This document shows positions 41,528 through 50,479 of a stretch of 64,000 nt of DNA, piece by piece (positions within the stretch are counted from its first letter, which is position 1; the number at the start of each line of letters is the position of its first letter). The stretch spans positions 62,001 through 126,000 of the forward strand of contig NZ_BJEQ01000004.1 in the NCBI RefSeq assembly GCF_005405585.1, written 5' to 3'. Below the pieces are notes generated by a model that worked only from the letters and a program-made list of their open reading frames with translations, ran no database searches and was not told the DNA's origin. A program made the position numbers and the translations under genes. The stretch is from Agarivorans sp. Toyoura001. GTDB taxonomy: Bacteria > Pseudomonadota > Gammaproteobacteria > Enterobacterales > Celerinatantimonadaceae.

Positions 41528-42700
41528 ATGAAACTCACTCACTTAGGCATGCTTCTCTGCCCACTTGTTCTTCTTAGCGCCTGTAATGACGATGACAATC
41601 CGGTACAAGTTGCTAAGTCTGGGGCTATTTCAAAGGTACAGCTTGGTCCTCGCCCAGCCTTTTTGGTGGATCAGCTTGCTGAGGGAGAGTTAAAAGACAC
41701 CCTAAAAGCTTGTGTAGACAATATGAACAGCTACGCAGTGAGTGACTTTTCAATCGGTCACCGTGGTGCGCCATTAATGTTTCCTGAGCATACGCGTGAA
41801 AGCTATGTTGCCGCAGCCCGTATGGGCGCTGGCGTATTAGAATGTGACGTTGCCTTTACCAAAGATGCTGAGTTGGTTTGTCGTCATTCGCATGCTGATT
41901 TACACACGACTACCGATGTATTGGCAGTGCCTGAGCTAGCGGCTAAATGTTCTATTCCATTTATACCTGCTGATGCGGTAAATGGGGTAGATGCCACTGC
42001 GGAATGTCGTACTTCAGATTTCACCCTCGCAGAGTATAAATCCTTACAAGGTAAAATGGATGCCGCCAACAAACAAGCGACAACTGTTGAAGAATATATG
42101 GATGCCACACCGAGTTTTCGTAGCGATTTATATGCCGATACTGGCACCTTGTTATCTCACAAAGAGAGCATTGCCTTGTTTAAGGAGCTGGGTGTGAAAA
42201 TGACCCCAGAACTGAAAACGCCTAGCGCCCAAGACTTAGCAGCAGCTGGCATTACTCAGCAAGAGTTCGCTCAGAAAATGATCGACGAATACATTGAAGC
42301 AGGCATTGAGCCAAGCCAAGTATACGTTCAGTCTTTTTCTATTGAAGATGTGGAGTTTTGGATTGCTAACAACCCAGAATTTGGTGAACAAGCGGTTTAC
42401 CTTATTTACTTACTCGACGGTGTACCAAGCCCCGCTGAGATTGCCGCAAAAGGTATCAAGATTGTTGCGCCAATTTACACGTCTTTGGTTGAGCAGCAAG
42501 CCGGAGTGGTTGTAGCGACCGATTACGCTAAAGAGCTTAAGGCCGAAGGTTTAGACTTAATTACGTGGACCATTGAACGTCGTTACACCGACTACCCAGA
42601 ACTTGAAGTACTTAATGTACTAAAGAAAGAGCTGGAGTTAGTGGGGGTATTTTCCGATTGGCCAGCCACCGTTACCTTTTTTGATAACTGCGTAAAATAG
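41528..42700 (+). CDS. Glycerophosphodiester phosphodiesterase-family lipoprotein
   Basis: A 390-residue lipoprotein with lipobox LLSAC (Cys 19). The GDPD barrel has SIGHRGAPLMFPEHTRESY (catalytic His78), metal residues in ECDVAFTKD, a second His in CRHSHADLH, and ELKTPS. It would hydrolyse glycerophosphodiesters or related extracellular phosphodiesters to a sn-glycerol-3-phosphate and alcohol. Insertions near residues 140-180 make it longer than enteric GlpQ. Own terminator. Confidence 0.9.
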   Translation: MKLTHLGMLLCPLVLLSACNDDDNPVQVAKSGAISKVQLGPRPAFLVDQLAEGELKDTLKACVDNMNSYAVSDFSIGHRGAPLMFPEHTRESYVAAARMGAGVLECDVAFTKDAELVCRHSHADLHTTTDVLAVPELAAKCSIPFIPADAVNGVDATAECRTSDFTLAEYKSLQGKMDAANKQATTVEEYMDATPSFRSDLYADTGTLLSHKESIALFKELGVKMTPELKTPSAQDLAAAGITQQEFAQKMIDEYIEAGIEPSQVYVQSFSIEDVEFWIANNPEFGEQAVYLIYLLDGVPSPAEIAAKGIKIVAPIYTSLVEQQAGVVVATDYAKELKAEGLDLITWTIERRYTDYPELEVLNVLKKELELVGVFSDWPATVTFFDNCVK

Positions 42701-42719
42701 ACGTTTTATTCACTTTAAG

Positions 42720-42750
42720 GTTGCTGCTAAAGCCGATTAGCAGCAACTTT
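42720..42750 (+). terminator. Terminator of the GDPD gene
   Basis: GTTGCTGCTAA and TTAGCAGCAAC form an 11-bp stem around AGCCGA, followed by TTT. Confidence 0.8.
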
Positions 42751-42900
42751 GTGATCTTAACACCTGTTTCTTTATTTTTTCTCTCCTAGTTGATTCATCG
42801 CAAATAAGTATTTATTCACTATTTTCTAAAGGGATTAGTGTGTTAGCTTTGCCGCGTTGTCTTATTTGGTCATTAGGCAACGGTCAACAAAGGATAAAAA

Positions 42901-43587
42901 ATGAAAAAAACAATGTATTGCCTAGCAAGCTGTATTGCAGCGGCGTTTATTGTCGGTTGTAGCAGTTCAGATAATGCTAGTGATAGTTCAAACCAACAAG
43001 TACCAGCCGTAGAATGTTCGCAAGAGTGCGCTCAAGCAGAATTCGAATTAGCTCAACAGTTTCATAAGGGCGAAGGCGTAGAACAAAGCTACGATACCGC
43101 TTTGGCTCATTATTTAACTTCTGCTACTGCGGGTAACCCTGCAGCAATGACTCAACTTGCGGTGTTGTACCGTGAAGGCTTGAGCAGCCAAGGAGTACAA
43201 GCTGAGGAAGCGGTTAAGTGGCTAACCGCTGCGGCTAAGCAACAAGATGGTGAAGCGCAGTTTCTATTGGCTGAGCATTACTGGGACGGCTTAGGCACAG
43301 AGCAAGATTTTGGTCAGGCTGAATACTGGTATAACCAAGCAGCTTTAAACAAACAAAAAGATGCGGCTTATCTATTAGGCTTACGCTACTTTGAAGGCGA
43401 AAATATGGATGAAGATCCAGAACAAGCCTATGTATGGATGTCTATTGCAGCCTTGTTAGGCCACGGTAATGCACCTGGCGACCGTGACTTTTTAATTGGC
43501 GAAGAGCTTGATATGACGCAAAAGAAATCTGCGTGGAAAGAAGTGGCTCGCTTAATTGAAAAAATGGGTATTGAGGTACCGTGGTAA
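42901..43587 (+). CDS. Sel1-repeat lipoprotein
   Basis: A 228-residue lipoprotein: lipobox FIVGC (Cys 20), then SSSDN linker, then four Sel1 repeats, e.g. FELAQQFHKGEGVEQSYDTA and FLLAEHYWDGLGTEQDFGQA. An early CSQEC pair may form a disulfide. A scaffold for envelope protein contacts by family. AAAGGA precedes the ATG. Confidence 0.9.
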   Translation: MKKTMYCLASCIAAAFIVGCSSSDNASDSSNQQVPAVECSQECAQAEFELAQQFHKGEGVEQSYDTALAHYLTSATAGNPAAMTQLAVLYREGLSSQGVQAEEAVKWLTAAAKQQDGEAQFLLAEHYWDGLGTEQDFGQAEYWYNQAALNKQKDAAYLLGLRYFEGENMDEDPEQAYVWMSIAALLGHGNAPGDRDFLIGEELDMTQKKSAWKEVARLIEKMGIEVPW

Positions 43588-43747
43588 GCGCGATACTCGC
43601 CTAAGATCACACAAATAACACCAATTAGGTGTGGATAAAGAGTTAGTGTTGAAATGAGGTTAACTTGGTCATAATTTCAGCAACATTAACTCCTTTTTAA
43701 CTGGCTTTATTGTATAGTAGTTCTACCCCTTAAGTGGAGGAATGACG

Positions 43748-44677
43748 ATGCTATATCTGATAGAGTTTTTGTTGTTTTTACTGCTACTGGCAGCCCTTGC
43801 CTTACCTTTCTACCGTAACCAAGAAGTCTTTGAACTTGACGAATTGGAGCCGGAGGATCTCCCTGGTCAGCATGTTCAATTAAGCCTCGGTGTAGTGCAT
43901 TTTCATCGAGTAGGGCAGAAAACCGCTCCTACGGTGATATTGGTGCACGGCTTTGCCGCATTCTCATATGTGTGGGAGCGCAACGTGAATAGCCTTGTTC
44001 AGCAAGGTTACCAAGTGATTAGTCTTGATTTGTATGGTCGAGGATACTCCGCAAGGCCTAATACCAGCTACAGTCGCCAATTGTTTGTTGATCAAATCTT
44101 AGAGTTGCTAGACGACCAAGAGATTCAAGAGCCGGTATATTTGGCAGGTCTCTCTATGGGTGGGGCAATTTGTGTGAGTTTTGCAGAGCAATACCCACAT
44201 CGGGTTGCAGGCTTGATTTTGCTCGCGCCACTGAATACCCCTCCTCATATCTCACCGATGCCGACGCCAATAATAGGCGAGTATATTGCCTACAGCTTTT
44301 TTGTACCGAACTTGGCTAAAAAGCAGCTAGAGGATTTATCGAATCCTGAAAACGCCTTGGATTGGGCGCAGCAGTTTGAGCCACCGTTACGTTACTTTGG
44401 CTATCGGCGCGCTTTATTGGCTACCCTGCGCGACTTAATGCAAGAGCCTATGATGGCGAGCTATTACGCCTTAGCAGACAAAAATATCCCATGTTTATTA
44501 CTATGGGGGACGGCCGATAAGCAGCTACCAGTTTCACAGGCTGGCAAAGTAAAAGAAGCCTTAGGCAGTCATTGTGAACTAGTGTTGGTGCAGGGAGCGG
44601 GTCATGCTTTGCAATATGAATACAGTGAGCAAGTAAATCAGCACATTGCAGGCTTTTTAGCTATCCAGCCCAAATAG
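43748..44677 (+). CDS. Membrane-anchored alpha/beta hydrolase
   Basis: A 309-residue protein with an N-terminal hydrophobic anchor (LIEFLLFLLLLAALALPF). The catalytic triad is visible as Ser136 in GLSMGG, Asp in LLWGTADKQLP and His in QGAGHALQYE; the oxyanion motif is LVHGFAAFSYVW. The start at 43748 has GGAGG seven bases before it; the ATG at 43742 is too close. Esterase/lipase-type activity likely, substrate unknown. Own terminator. Confidence 0.9.
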   Translation: MLYLIEFLLFLLLLAALALPFYRNQEVFELDELEPEDLPGQHVQLSLGVVHFHRVGQKTAPTVILVHGFAAFSYVWERNVNSLVQQGYQVISLDLYGRGYSARPNTSYSRQLFVDQILELLDDQEIQEPVYLAGLSMGGAICVSFAEQYPHRVAGLILLAPLNTPPHISPMPTPIIGEYIAYSFFVPNLAKKQLEDLSNPENALDWAQQFEPPLRYFGYRRALLATLRDLMQEPMMASYYALADKNIPCLLLWGTADKQLPVSQAGKVKEALGSHCELVLVQGAGHALQYEYSEQVNQHIAGFLAIQPK

Positions 44678-44694
44678 AAGCGTTAATACGTATT

Positions 44695-44733
44695 AGCCGC
44701 CATAGCGATATCTCAGTCTATGGCCGGCTTTTT
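44695..44733 (+). terminator. Terminator of the alpha/beta hydrolase gene
   Basis: AGCCGCCATAG pairs with CTATGGC(C)GGCT with one bulged base, followed by five T. Confidence 0.8.
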
Positions 44734-44745
44734 ACATTTCTTTAA

Positions 44746-44766
44746 TTGTTTCATTTAGTGAAACAA
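44746..44766. repeat. Inverted repeat TTGTTTCA-TTTAG-TGAAACAA
   Basis: Perfect 8-bp arms, 155-175 bases before the small secreted protein gene. Its left side contains the 12-mer AATTGTTTCATT (44744-44755), also found at 6499-6510 in the alc control region. Confidence 0.4.
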
Positions 44767-44920
44767 CCCTTGTCACTCAGCCGCCTTAATCCACTGCTCC
44801 TCTCTAGGTATTCTATTGCCCGTTGTAGAGCCTTGCTTGGCTTTCGCGTTGAAAAGGGCGGGTAAAACTTGTCCTTATATTAATGCCCGGAGTTTGGGCA
44901 ATTTTTTTGTGGATTAAACA

Positions 44921-45130
44921 ATGACTAAACGTGTTTATAAAAGAATAGCAATCGCCCTGTTTGTCAGTGTTGTTCAGCTTAATAGTGCGAATGCTTTTTC
45001 TTTTGACAGTATTCGAGGTTCTGCGACAGGGAGTTATTGCGTATCGATGGATGGGCGAAACACTCCATTAACATTTAGTAGTTCGGTATGCCCAAACGGT
45101 TATCGATGGGTAGGACTATTTACCAAATAG
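44921..45130 (+). CDS. Small secreted protein
   Basis: A 69-residue protein: a signal peptide (cut after ANA, about residue 25), then a 44-residue mature part with two cysteines (SYCVSMDG and SSVCPNGYRW), probably one disulfide. Unknown family. It lies 68 bases before the outer-membrane protein gene on the same strand. The ribosome-binding site is weak, which lowers confidence. Confidence 0.5.
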   Translation: MTKRVYKRIAIALFVSVVQLNSANAFSFDSIRGSATGSYCVSMDGRNTPLTFSSSVCPNGYRWVGLFTK

Positions 45131-45197
45131 CTTAGCTTTGATTAGAGCTAGCATACCGTCACCTAGTGACATTATAAAAATAAAGAAGAGAATCATT

Positions 45198-45932
45198 TTG
45201 AATAAATCCGTAATCGCCTTAACTGTTTTAGGCGCTACCTCATTGACTGTTAATGCCGCCGATATCGAGAATCAATATAACCCCGATTTTGGTGCCTATC
45301 TTCAGTATAACGACAGTGGTGTTTGGGAAGGTGGTGTGAGCATCGCGCTATCGGAACAGGCGCGACTGCAATTAATGATGGATGATGATGGTTGGGCAGC
45401 ATTAGAAGTGAGCGGCACGGTAGATATTGATGATACCCGCCATATGTGGTTTGCCGCAGAATATGGCCGTTTTGACGCGCCGCAAGAATTTGAACATAGC
45501 AGCGATAACTATTTTATGGCTACCGCTTTGTTTAACCAACAACTCGGTGAGCATTTCAGCTTCTACCTAGGTGGTGCTTGGGAGCAAGGTAAAGGCAGCA
45601 CTGTCGTGTATGGTGATGAGACGAGCTTTGGCGAATCAACCGATTATACCGACTTACAAGCTAAGGCTGGTATAGCGGTAGATTTAACGCATAGCATTAC
45701 TATGGCTTATGACTACACCCACCATAATGTCACGCGAGATGATGTATTTGCGATGCAAGGGATTGTGGACGACAGGCATCGCTGGAATGAACATGAGCTC
45801 GGCTTTTATGCGCAAAACGTAGCAGGCTCTAACATTTCACCTTACATAAAGGCAGTGCACTACAACGGTAATGGCGGTTCACCAATAGAGACTGATACCA
45901 GCGTCTGGTTAGGTGTTGCGGTAGGTTTTTAA
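45198..45932 (+). CDS. Probable outer-membrane beta-barrel protein
   Basis: A 244-residue protein from TTG 45198, after AAGAAGAGA. This start gives a clean signal peptide (NKSVIALTVLGATSLTVNA). The mature part alternates polar and hydrophobic residues in strand-length blocks (FGAYLQYNDSGVWEGGVSIA, HFSFYLGGAWEQGKGSTVVY) and ends in a terminal Phe (WLGVAVGF), as outer-membrane barrels do. The frame could extend to a TTG at 45138, which breaks the signal peptide. Beside LuxR and sulfatase genes it could be a porin for sulfated sugars; specificity is unknown. Confidence 0.75.
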   Translation: MNKSVIALTVLGATSLTVNAADIENQYNPDFGAYLQYNDSGVWEGGVSIALSEQARLQLMMDDDGWAALEVSGTVDIDDTRHMWFAAEYGRFDAPQEFEHSSDNYFMATALFNQQLGEHFSFYLGGAWEQGKGSTVVYGDETSFGESTDYTDLQAKAGIAVDLTHSITMAYDYTHHNVTRDDVFAMQGIVDDRHRWNEHELGFYAQNVAGSNISPYIKAVHYNGNGGSPIETDTSVWLGVAVGF

Positions 45933-45947
45933 ACTTGGATGAAGGCC

Positions 45948-46727
45948 TTAGTCGGCAATTAAATCATGCTGAGCTGCAAACTTGACCAGCTCAGTATTGG
46001 TTTTAACGCCTATCGCTTCCATGATGCGATACTTATGGGTTTCAACAGTGCGGTGACTAAGGTTAAGCAGCTCTGCGCATTGCTTAGCCGTGCGGCCAGC
46101 AGCTAGATGACTAAGTACCTGCAGTTGCCGTTTACTTAAGGCTGCGAGGGGATCTATTACGTAGTTTATCTCGTTAGACTCTTTGCTGAGGTTACGCGAC
46201 AAAATCGCGTAGCGCCATGAACATACCCATAACTGACATAGTAGTTTCAAGCGTAACAGCTGTTCATGATCAGGTGCTTGTATTTTTTCATCGTAACTAC
46301 TTACGGATAAACCTCCCCACAGCTTTCCATGAATTTCTAATGGGATCATTGCGTGCCAACGAACCCCTTCTTTATCCAAGCGTTTAAGTACGGCATTGTT
46401 GGTTTTAGCAAAATCATCCGCAGAAAAGGTAGTAACGCTTTTCAGTTTACGTAACGAGTCAAAATAGCTCTCAGCATCATCTTCATAAAACGATAGCTGA
46501 AAGTTAGGAATGCCAGCAGCACGGGTCATAGTAATGTATTGCTTGAGGTTTACCTGTGGCCGACTAGCAGGATACAAACTTAGCCTATCTAAGTTAAACA
46601 GCTCTAGTGCTTCTACAGCAGATTTCTCCAACATCTTTTCAAATTGCTGGTTGGGCAACTCGATTAAACGCGAGGTGTGCGTAAGCAATAATTGCTCAAA
46701 CTGGGCGTCAAAACTCTGCTTAGTCAT
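45948..46727 (-). CDS. LuxR-type transcriptional regulator
   Basis: A 259-residue regulator. The N-terminal 185 residues look like a GAF/autoinducer-binding-type sensor domain (VRWHAMIPLEIHGKLWGGLS). The C-terminal LuxR HTH has LSKRQLQVLSHLAAGRTAKQ and LLNLSHRTVETHKYRIMEAI. It is divergent from the sulfatase operon and convergent with the outer-membrane protein gene. A nonamer repeated three times at its start and upstream is a candidate operator. Likely regulator of sulfate-ester use. Confidence 0.88.
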   Translation of the reverse strand: MTKQSFDAQFEQLLLTHTSRLIELPNQQFEKMLEKSAVEALELFNLDRLSLYPASRPQVNLKQYITMTRAAGIPNFQLSFYEDDAESYFDSLRKLKSVTTFSADDFAKTNNAVLKRLDKEGVRWHAMIPLEIHGKLWGGLSVSSYDEKIQAPDHEQLLRLKLLCQLWVCSWRYAILSRNLSKESNEINYVIDPLAALSKRQLQVLSHLAAGRTAKQCAELLNLSHRTVETHKYRIMEAIGVKTNTELVKFAAQHDLIAD

Positions 46728-46772
46728 TCTATCTGCTTAGTGGAAGGGCTCGCGGCGATTCTAACTAAGCAG
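46716..46772. promoter_or_regulatory. Triple CTGCTTAGT nonamer in the LuxR/sulfatase divergent region
   Basis: CTGCTTAGT occurs at 46716-46724 and 46733-46741, and its complement ACTAAGCAG at 46764-46772. The first copy overlaps the first codons of the LuxR gene. The last two face each other across 22 bases. A control site for the LuxR protein is likely. Confidence 0.5.
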
Positions 46773-46958
46773 GGCTGGGCATGCAATTTAGTGTCTGCAA
46801 GGTTTCTCCATTACTGGCGATAGCCCGCAAAAAACATGATCTAAACAACATTGGCGGTGAATACTGTTTTTTTTTACGTAGTTCTACTGATTACAGCTTA
46901 CAGCCAGCTTACTAGAGTAGCGTTTCCTTGTTGTTTTGATGACTGTAAAGGCAATTCC

Positions 46959-48545
46959 ATGCTGATAACTAAAAAAAGAAGCTTAATTCAAATGGCGGTA
47001 GGGCTTGCGTTAGCCTCTACGGCTACTGCGAGTTTCGCCACTACCGATACATCTCGACCAAACATTCTCGCCATTTGGGGCGATGATATTGGGATAGACA
47101 ACCTTAGCGCATATACGCGCGGTCAAGCAGGGCACTGGACGCCAAACATCGATCGTATCGCCAATGAAGGCGTATTGTTCACCGACTTTTACGGTGAAAA
47201 CTCTTGTACTGCAGGTCGCTCAGCGTTTATTACTGGCCAGCACCCAATGCGCACAGGTTTAACCAAAGTAGGTTTACCGGGCGCTAAAGAAGGCATGCGC
47301 CCTGAAGACCCAACGCTAGCTACTATGCTTAAAGATAAAGGCTACGTTACCGGTCAGTTTGGTAAAAACCACCTTGGTGACCTTGATGAGCAATTGCCTA
47401 CTGCCCACGGCTTTGATGAGTTCTTTGGTAACCTTTACCATTTGAATGCTGAAGAAGAGCCTGAGCACGAAGATTACCCGAAAGAAGCTTGGTTCAAGAA
47501 AAAATTTGGCCCTCGTGGGGTGATTCACTCATACGCTGATGGCCGAATTGAGGATACTGGTTCACTAACGCGTAAGCGTATGGAAACCGTAGACGAAGAG
47601 TTTTTAGCGGCAACTTTGCAGTTTATCGACAAAGCACACCAAGATAAAAAACCATTCTTTGTTTGGTTTAACTCAACCCGTATGCACGTTTGGACTCACT
47701 TAAAAGAAGAGTCTAAAGGTTTATCTAAGCGTGGCGGTTTGTACGGTGACGGTTTAGTTGAACACGATAATATGGTTGGCCAACTGCTTGATAAGCTTGA
47801 CGAGCTAGAAATTGCTGACAATACCATTGTGTCTTACACCACCGATAACGGCGCAGAAAAATTCTCATGGCCTGATGGCGCAACAGCGCGTTACCGCGGC
47901 GAGAAAAACAGTACTTGGGAAGGCGGTTTCCGTGTACCTGCAATGATTCGCTGGCCAGGACAGATTCCAGCTGGTCAGGTGGTTAACGAAATCGGCGCAC
48001 ATAATGACTGGATGCCAACCTTTATGGCGGCAGTAGGCGAAGAAAATATTGCTGCCGATCTTAAAAAAGGCACCAAGCTTGATGGGAAAGACTACAAAGT
48101 TCACCTAGACGGCTACAACCTACTACCTAAGCTAAAAGAAGCAAAAAGTACCACCGCTGACGACAACAGCGATTGGCCGCGTAAGTCGTTCTTCTACGTA
48201 ACTGATGGTGGTGATATTTCTGGCGTTCGAGTAGGTGACTGGAAAATCCTTTACAGTGTTCAAGAATGTACAGGCCTAGAAGTATGGCAGTGTCCGATGA
48301 AGGAGCTACGAGTTCCTTATATTTTCAACCTTCGCCAAGACCCATATGAAGCAGCTCAAACTGGTTCTGGTTTCTATGAATCATGGATGTTTGACCATGT
48401 ACCTTATTTATACATGGGCGCAGCGGTTACCGGTGAGTGGCTACAAACTTTTAATGAGTTCCCGCCGCGACAAGTTCCAGGTTCATTTAGCATCGATAAG
48501 ATTGTTGAAAAAATGAATATTTGGCAACGAGCTCAATACAAATAG
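46959..48545 (+). CDS. Exported sulfatase (Cys-type, formylglycine dependent)
   Basis: A 528-residue enzyme from ATG 46959 (AAAGG upstream; the longer frame adds 36 residues). A signal peptide ends near ASFA. RPNILAIWGDDIGIDNLSAY starts the type I sulfatase fold with metal-binding Asp residues. Cys83 in NSCTAGRSAF is the residue to be converted to formylglycine; C-x-A-x-R is the form accepted by anaerobic maturases. It hydrolyses sulfate esters, here probably of algal polysaccharides or related compounds. A partial terminator separates it from the maturase gene. Confidence 0.94.
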   Translation: MLITKKRSLIQMAVGLALASTATASFATTDTSRPNILAIWGDDIGIDNLSAYTRGQAGHWTPNIDRIANEGVLFTDFYGENSCTAGRSAFITGQHPMRTGLTKVGLPGAKEGMRPEDPTLATMLKDKGYVTGQFGKNHLGDLDEQLPTAHGFDEFFGNLYHLNAEEEPEHEDYPKEAWFKKKFGPRGVIHSYADGRIEDTGSLTRKRMETVDEEFLAATLQFIDKAHQDKKPFFVWFNSTRMHVWTHLKEESKGLSKRGGLYGDGLVEHDNMVGQLLDKLDELEIADNTIVSYTTDNGAEKFSWPDGATARYRGEKNSTWEGGFRVPAMIRWPGQIPAGQVVNEIGAHNDWMPTFMAAVGEENIAADLKKGTKLDGKDYKVHLDGYNLLPKLKEAKSTTADDNSDWPRKSFFYVTDGGDISGVRVGDWKILYSVQECTGLEVWQCPMKELRVPYIFNLRQDPYEAAQTGSGFYESWMFDHVPYLYMGAAVTGEWLQTFNEFPPRQVPGSFSIDKIVEKMNIWQRAQYK

Positions 48546-48572
48546 TACTTAGCGACTAAATTGAGAACAAGG

Positions 48573-48608
48573 ACGTTACCTCTAATCTATTTGGGGGTAG
48601 CGTTTTTT
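48573..48608 (+). terminator. Imperfect terminator between sulfatase and maturase
   Basis: ACGTTACC pairs with GGTAGCGT (one G-T pair), followed by a T-run. It may lower expression of downstream genes relative to the sulfatase. Confidence 0.65.
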
Positions 48609-48636
48609 ATTTAAGAATTAATGATGGTAACGCGTG

Positions 48637-49929
48637 ATGACAAGTTCAACAGCTCAACTTTTTCAGGGAAAACCAGTACAACGGATGAACATAATGACCA
48701 AGCCAATTGGTCCAAAGTGCAACATCGACTGTAAGTATTGTTACTACCTCTCAAAAGAGCAGTTACTTGACTACGAAAAAGGGTGCAGTCCGGCAATGGA
48801 TGCTGAGATGTTAGAAACCTATATTCGCAGTTACATTGAACAACATAATTTTCCAGAAATTGTATTTCATTGGCAGGGCGGCGAACCCACCTTGCTCGGT
48901 GTCGACTTTTTCCGTGATGTGGTGCGTTTGCAAAAGCAATACTGCCCACCGGGTGTCAGTATTGAAAACAACCTGCAAACCAATGGCACCTTATTAACCC
49001 CAGAGTGGGGGCGTTTTTTAGCCAAGCATAAGTTTTTAGTGGGCTTAAGCATCGACGGCCCAGAGCTTATTCACAATACCTATCGAACCAATAAGGCGGG
49101 GCGTGGTACCTTTCGTCAAACCATGAAAGGCCTAGAGGTATTACACAAATATAAAGTCAATTTTGCCACCCTGACCTGTGTTAACAATGTATCGGCCAAT
49201 GCGCCAGTAGAGATTTATCGTTTCTTACGCGATGTGGTTAAGTCACCGCAAATGCAGTTTATTCCTATTGTTGAACCTAAAAGCTTTCGCAATACCGCTC
49301 CTCAATTTTGGTCTGCCAGTGAAACGCCGTTTGTAGGTATGCCGGAAACTGACCCTAGTCACCCAGATTCAATCATGGAGGCGTGGTGCGTTTCGGCCAA
49401 GCAGTGGGGCGATTTTTTATGTGCCGTATTCGACGAGTGGTTTCAAACCGACGTTGGCGTAATCAACGTACCCTATTTTGAAGCTTGCATTGAAACATGG
49501 ATGGGACGAGTTAACCCCTTATGTACCCACGCACCTATGTGTGGCAAGGGCTTAGCGATTGAATCTAACGGTGATGTATTTTCTTGCGATCACTATGTTT
49601 ATCCCGAATACAAGCTAGGCAACATTAACGATAGCAGCTTAGAGCAGCTACAGTTTTCAGATAAACAGCAGCAGTTTGGCAAAGCCAAAGAAGCCAGCCT
49701 ACCGAAGCAATGCCGTCAATGTGATTACCAATTTGCTTGTTTTGGAGAGTGTCCGAAAAACCGAATACTTAAAACCCTAGAGGGTGAGCGCGGGCTAAGT
49801 TACTTGTGTACGGGTTGGAAGCAATTCTATCGCCACATAGACCCGTACATCACCATTATGGTGAAAGCCATGGGTTACCCGGTACACAAAAAAATTAACA
49901 GCACAGCAATGGCCTTAACCTTCAAGTAA
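48637..49929 (+). CDS. Anaerobic sulfatase-maturating enzyme (radical SAM)
   Basis: A 430-residue cytoplasmic enzyme. The radical-SAM cluster motif is CNIDCKYC (Cys28, Cys32, Cys35), followed by FHWQGGEPTLLGVDFF and LVGLSIDGPELIHNTYR. The C-terminal SPASM region carries CGKGLAIESNGDVFSCDH and CRQCDYQFACFGECPKNR for two auxiliary clusters. It converts the sulfatase cysteine to formylglycine before export. The start is uncertain: GTG at 48634, ATG at 48637, or ATG at 48685 just before the conserved part. Confidence 0.95.
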   Translation: MTSSTAQLFQGKPVQRMNIMTKPIGPKCNIDCKYCYYLSKEQLLDYEKGCSPAMDAEMLETYIRSYIEQHNFPEIVFHWQGGEPTLLGVDFFRDVVRLQKQYCPPGVSIENNLQTNGTLLTPEWGRFLAKHKFLVGLSIDGPELIHNTYRTNKAGRGTFRQTMKGLEVLHKYKVNFATLTCVNNVSANAPVEIYRFLRDVVKSPQMQFIPIVEPKSFRNTAPQFWSASETPFVGMPETDPSHPDSIMEAWCVSAKQWGDFLCAVFDEWFQTDVGVINVPYFEACIETWMGRVNPLCTHAPMCGKGLAIESNGDVFSCDHYVYPEYKLGNINDSSLEQLQFSDKQQQFGKAKEASLPKQCRQCDYQFACFGECPKNRILKTLEGERGLSYLCTGWKQFYRHIDPYITIMVKAMGYPVHKKINSTAMALTFK

Positions 49930-49941
49930 GCGGAACAAAAA

Positions 49942-50448
49942 ATGAAAAAATTTATTCTAGTAACAGTATTGCTGGGCTTATTACAGCCAGCTTTAGCTAC
50001 GGCAAATGAGTTGTTTCCGCAAGAAGCGCTCAGCGAGAAAACCAGCTTAGCCTACCAAACCATGTCTAGCCGTTACACTGCCTATGCGCAGTTATTTAAT
50101 GGCTGCCAAAACCGCGAGCAGCAGTTACCCGAGTGCCAAGAACCTTTTCAAAAAGCCCAAACCGCTTACATTCAAGCGAAAAGCAATTACGACACCATAG
50201 AGATGATGGAGCATCCTAGCTTTAAAGCATTATTAGCACCTAGTGCCGCGTTGCCAGAGCTGGCTAGTGACCTAAACTTGTTAGGTTACTTAGATAATCA
50301 GTTGTCTATCAGTGAAATGACTCAAACCGAACTATTATATGGATTAAACCAATGGTTACAGGATAACCGCTTCCCTAAAACCGACCAGATCTACTTGTTG
50401 CATAGTCAGTTAGTTAGCACCGAACGTTTAGCGAAACAGACACCGTAA
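49942..50448 (+). CDS. Hypothetical exported protein of the sulfatase operon
   Basis: A 168-residue protein with a signal peptide (cut after TATA/ALA, about residue 22). The mature part is helical and has two cysteines (NGCQNREQQLPEC). I recognise no family. It lies 12 bases after the maturase gene and 31 bases before the HEAT/TPR gene, so it is an operon member. A role in handling the sulfatase or its substrate in the periplasm is a guess. Confidence 0.72.
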   Translation: MKKFILVTVLLGLLQPALATANELFPQEALSEKTSLAYQTMSSRYTAYAQLFNGCQNREQQLPECQEPFQKAQTAYIQAKSNYDTIEMMEHPSFKALLAPSAALPELASDLNLLGYLDNQLSISEMTQTELLYGLNQWLQDNRFPKTDQIYLLHSQLVSTERLAKQTP

Positions 50449-50479
50449 CGAATAATTCTCTGGTTTAGGAGTGTATTGA

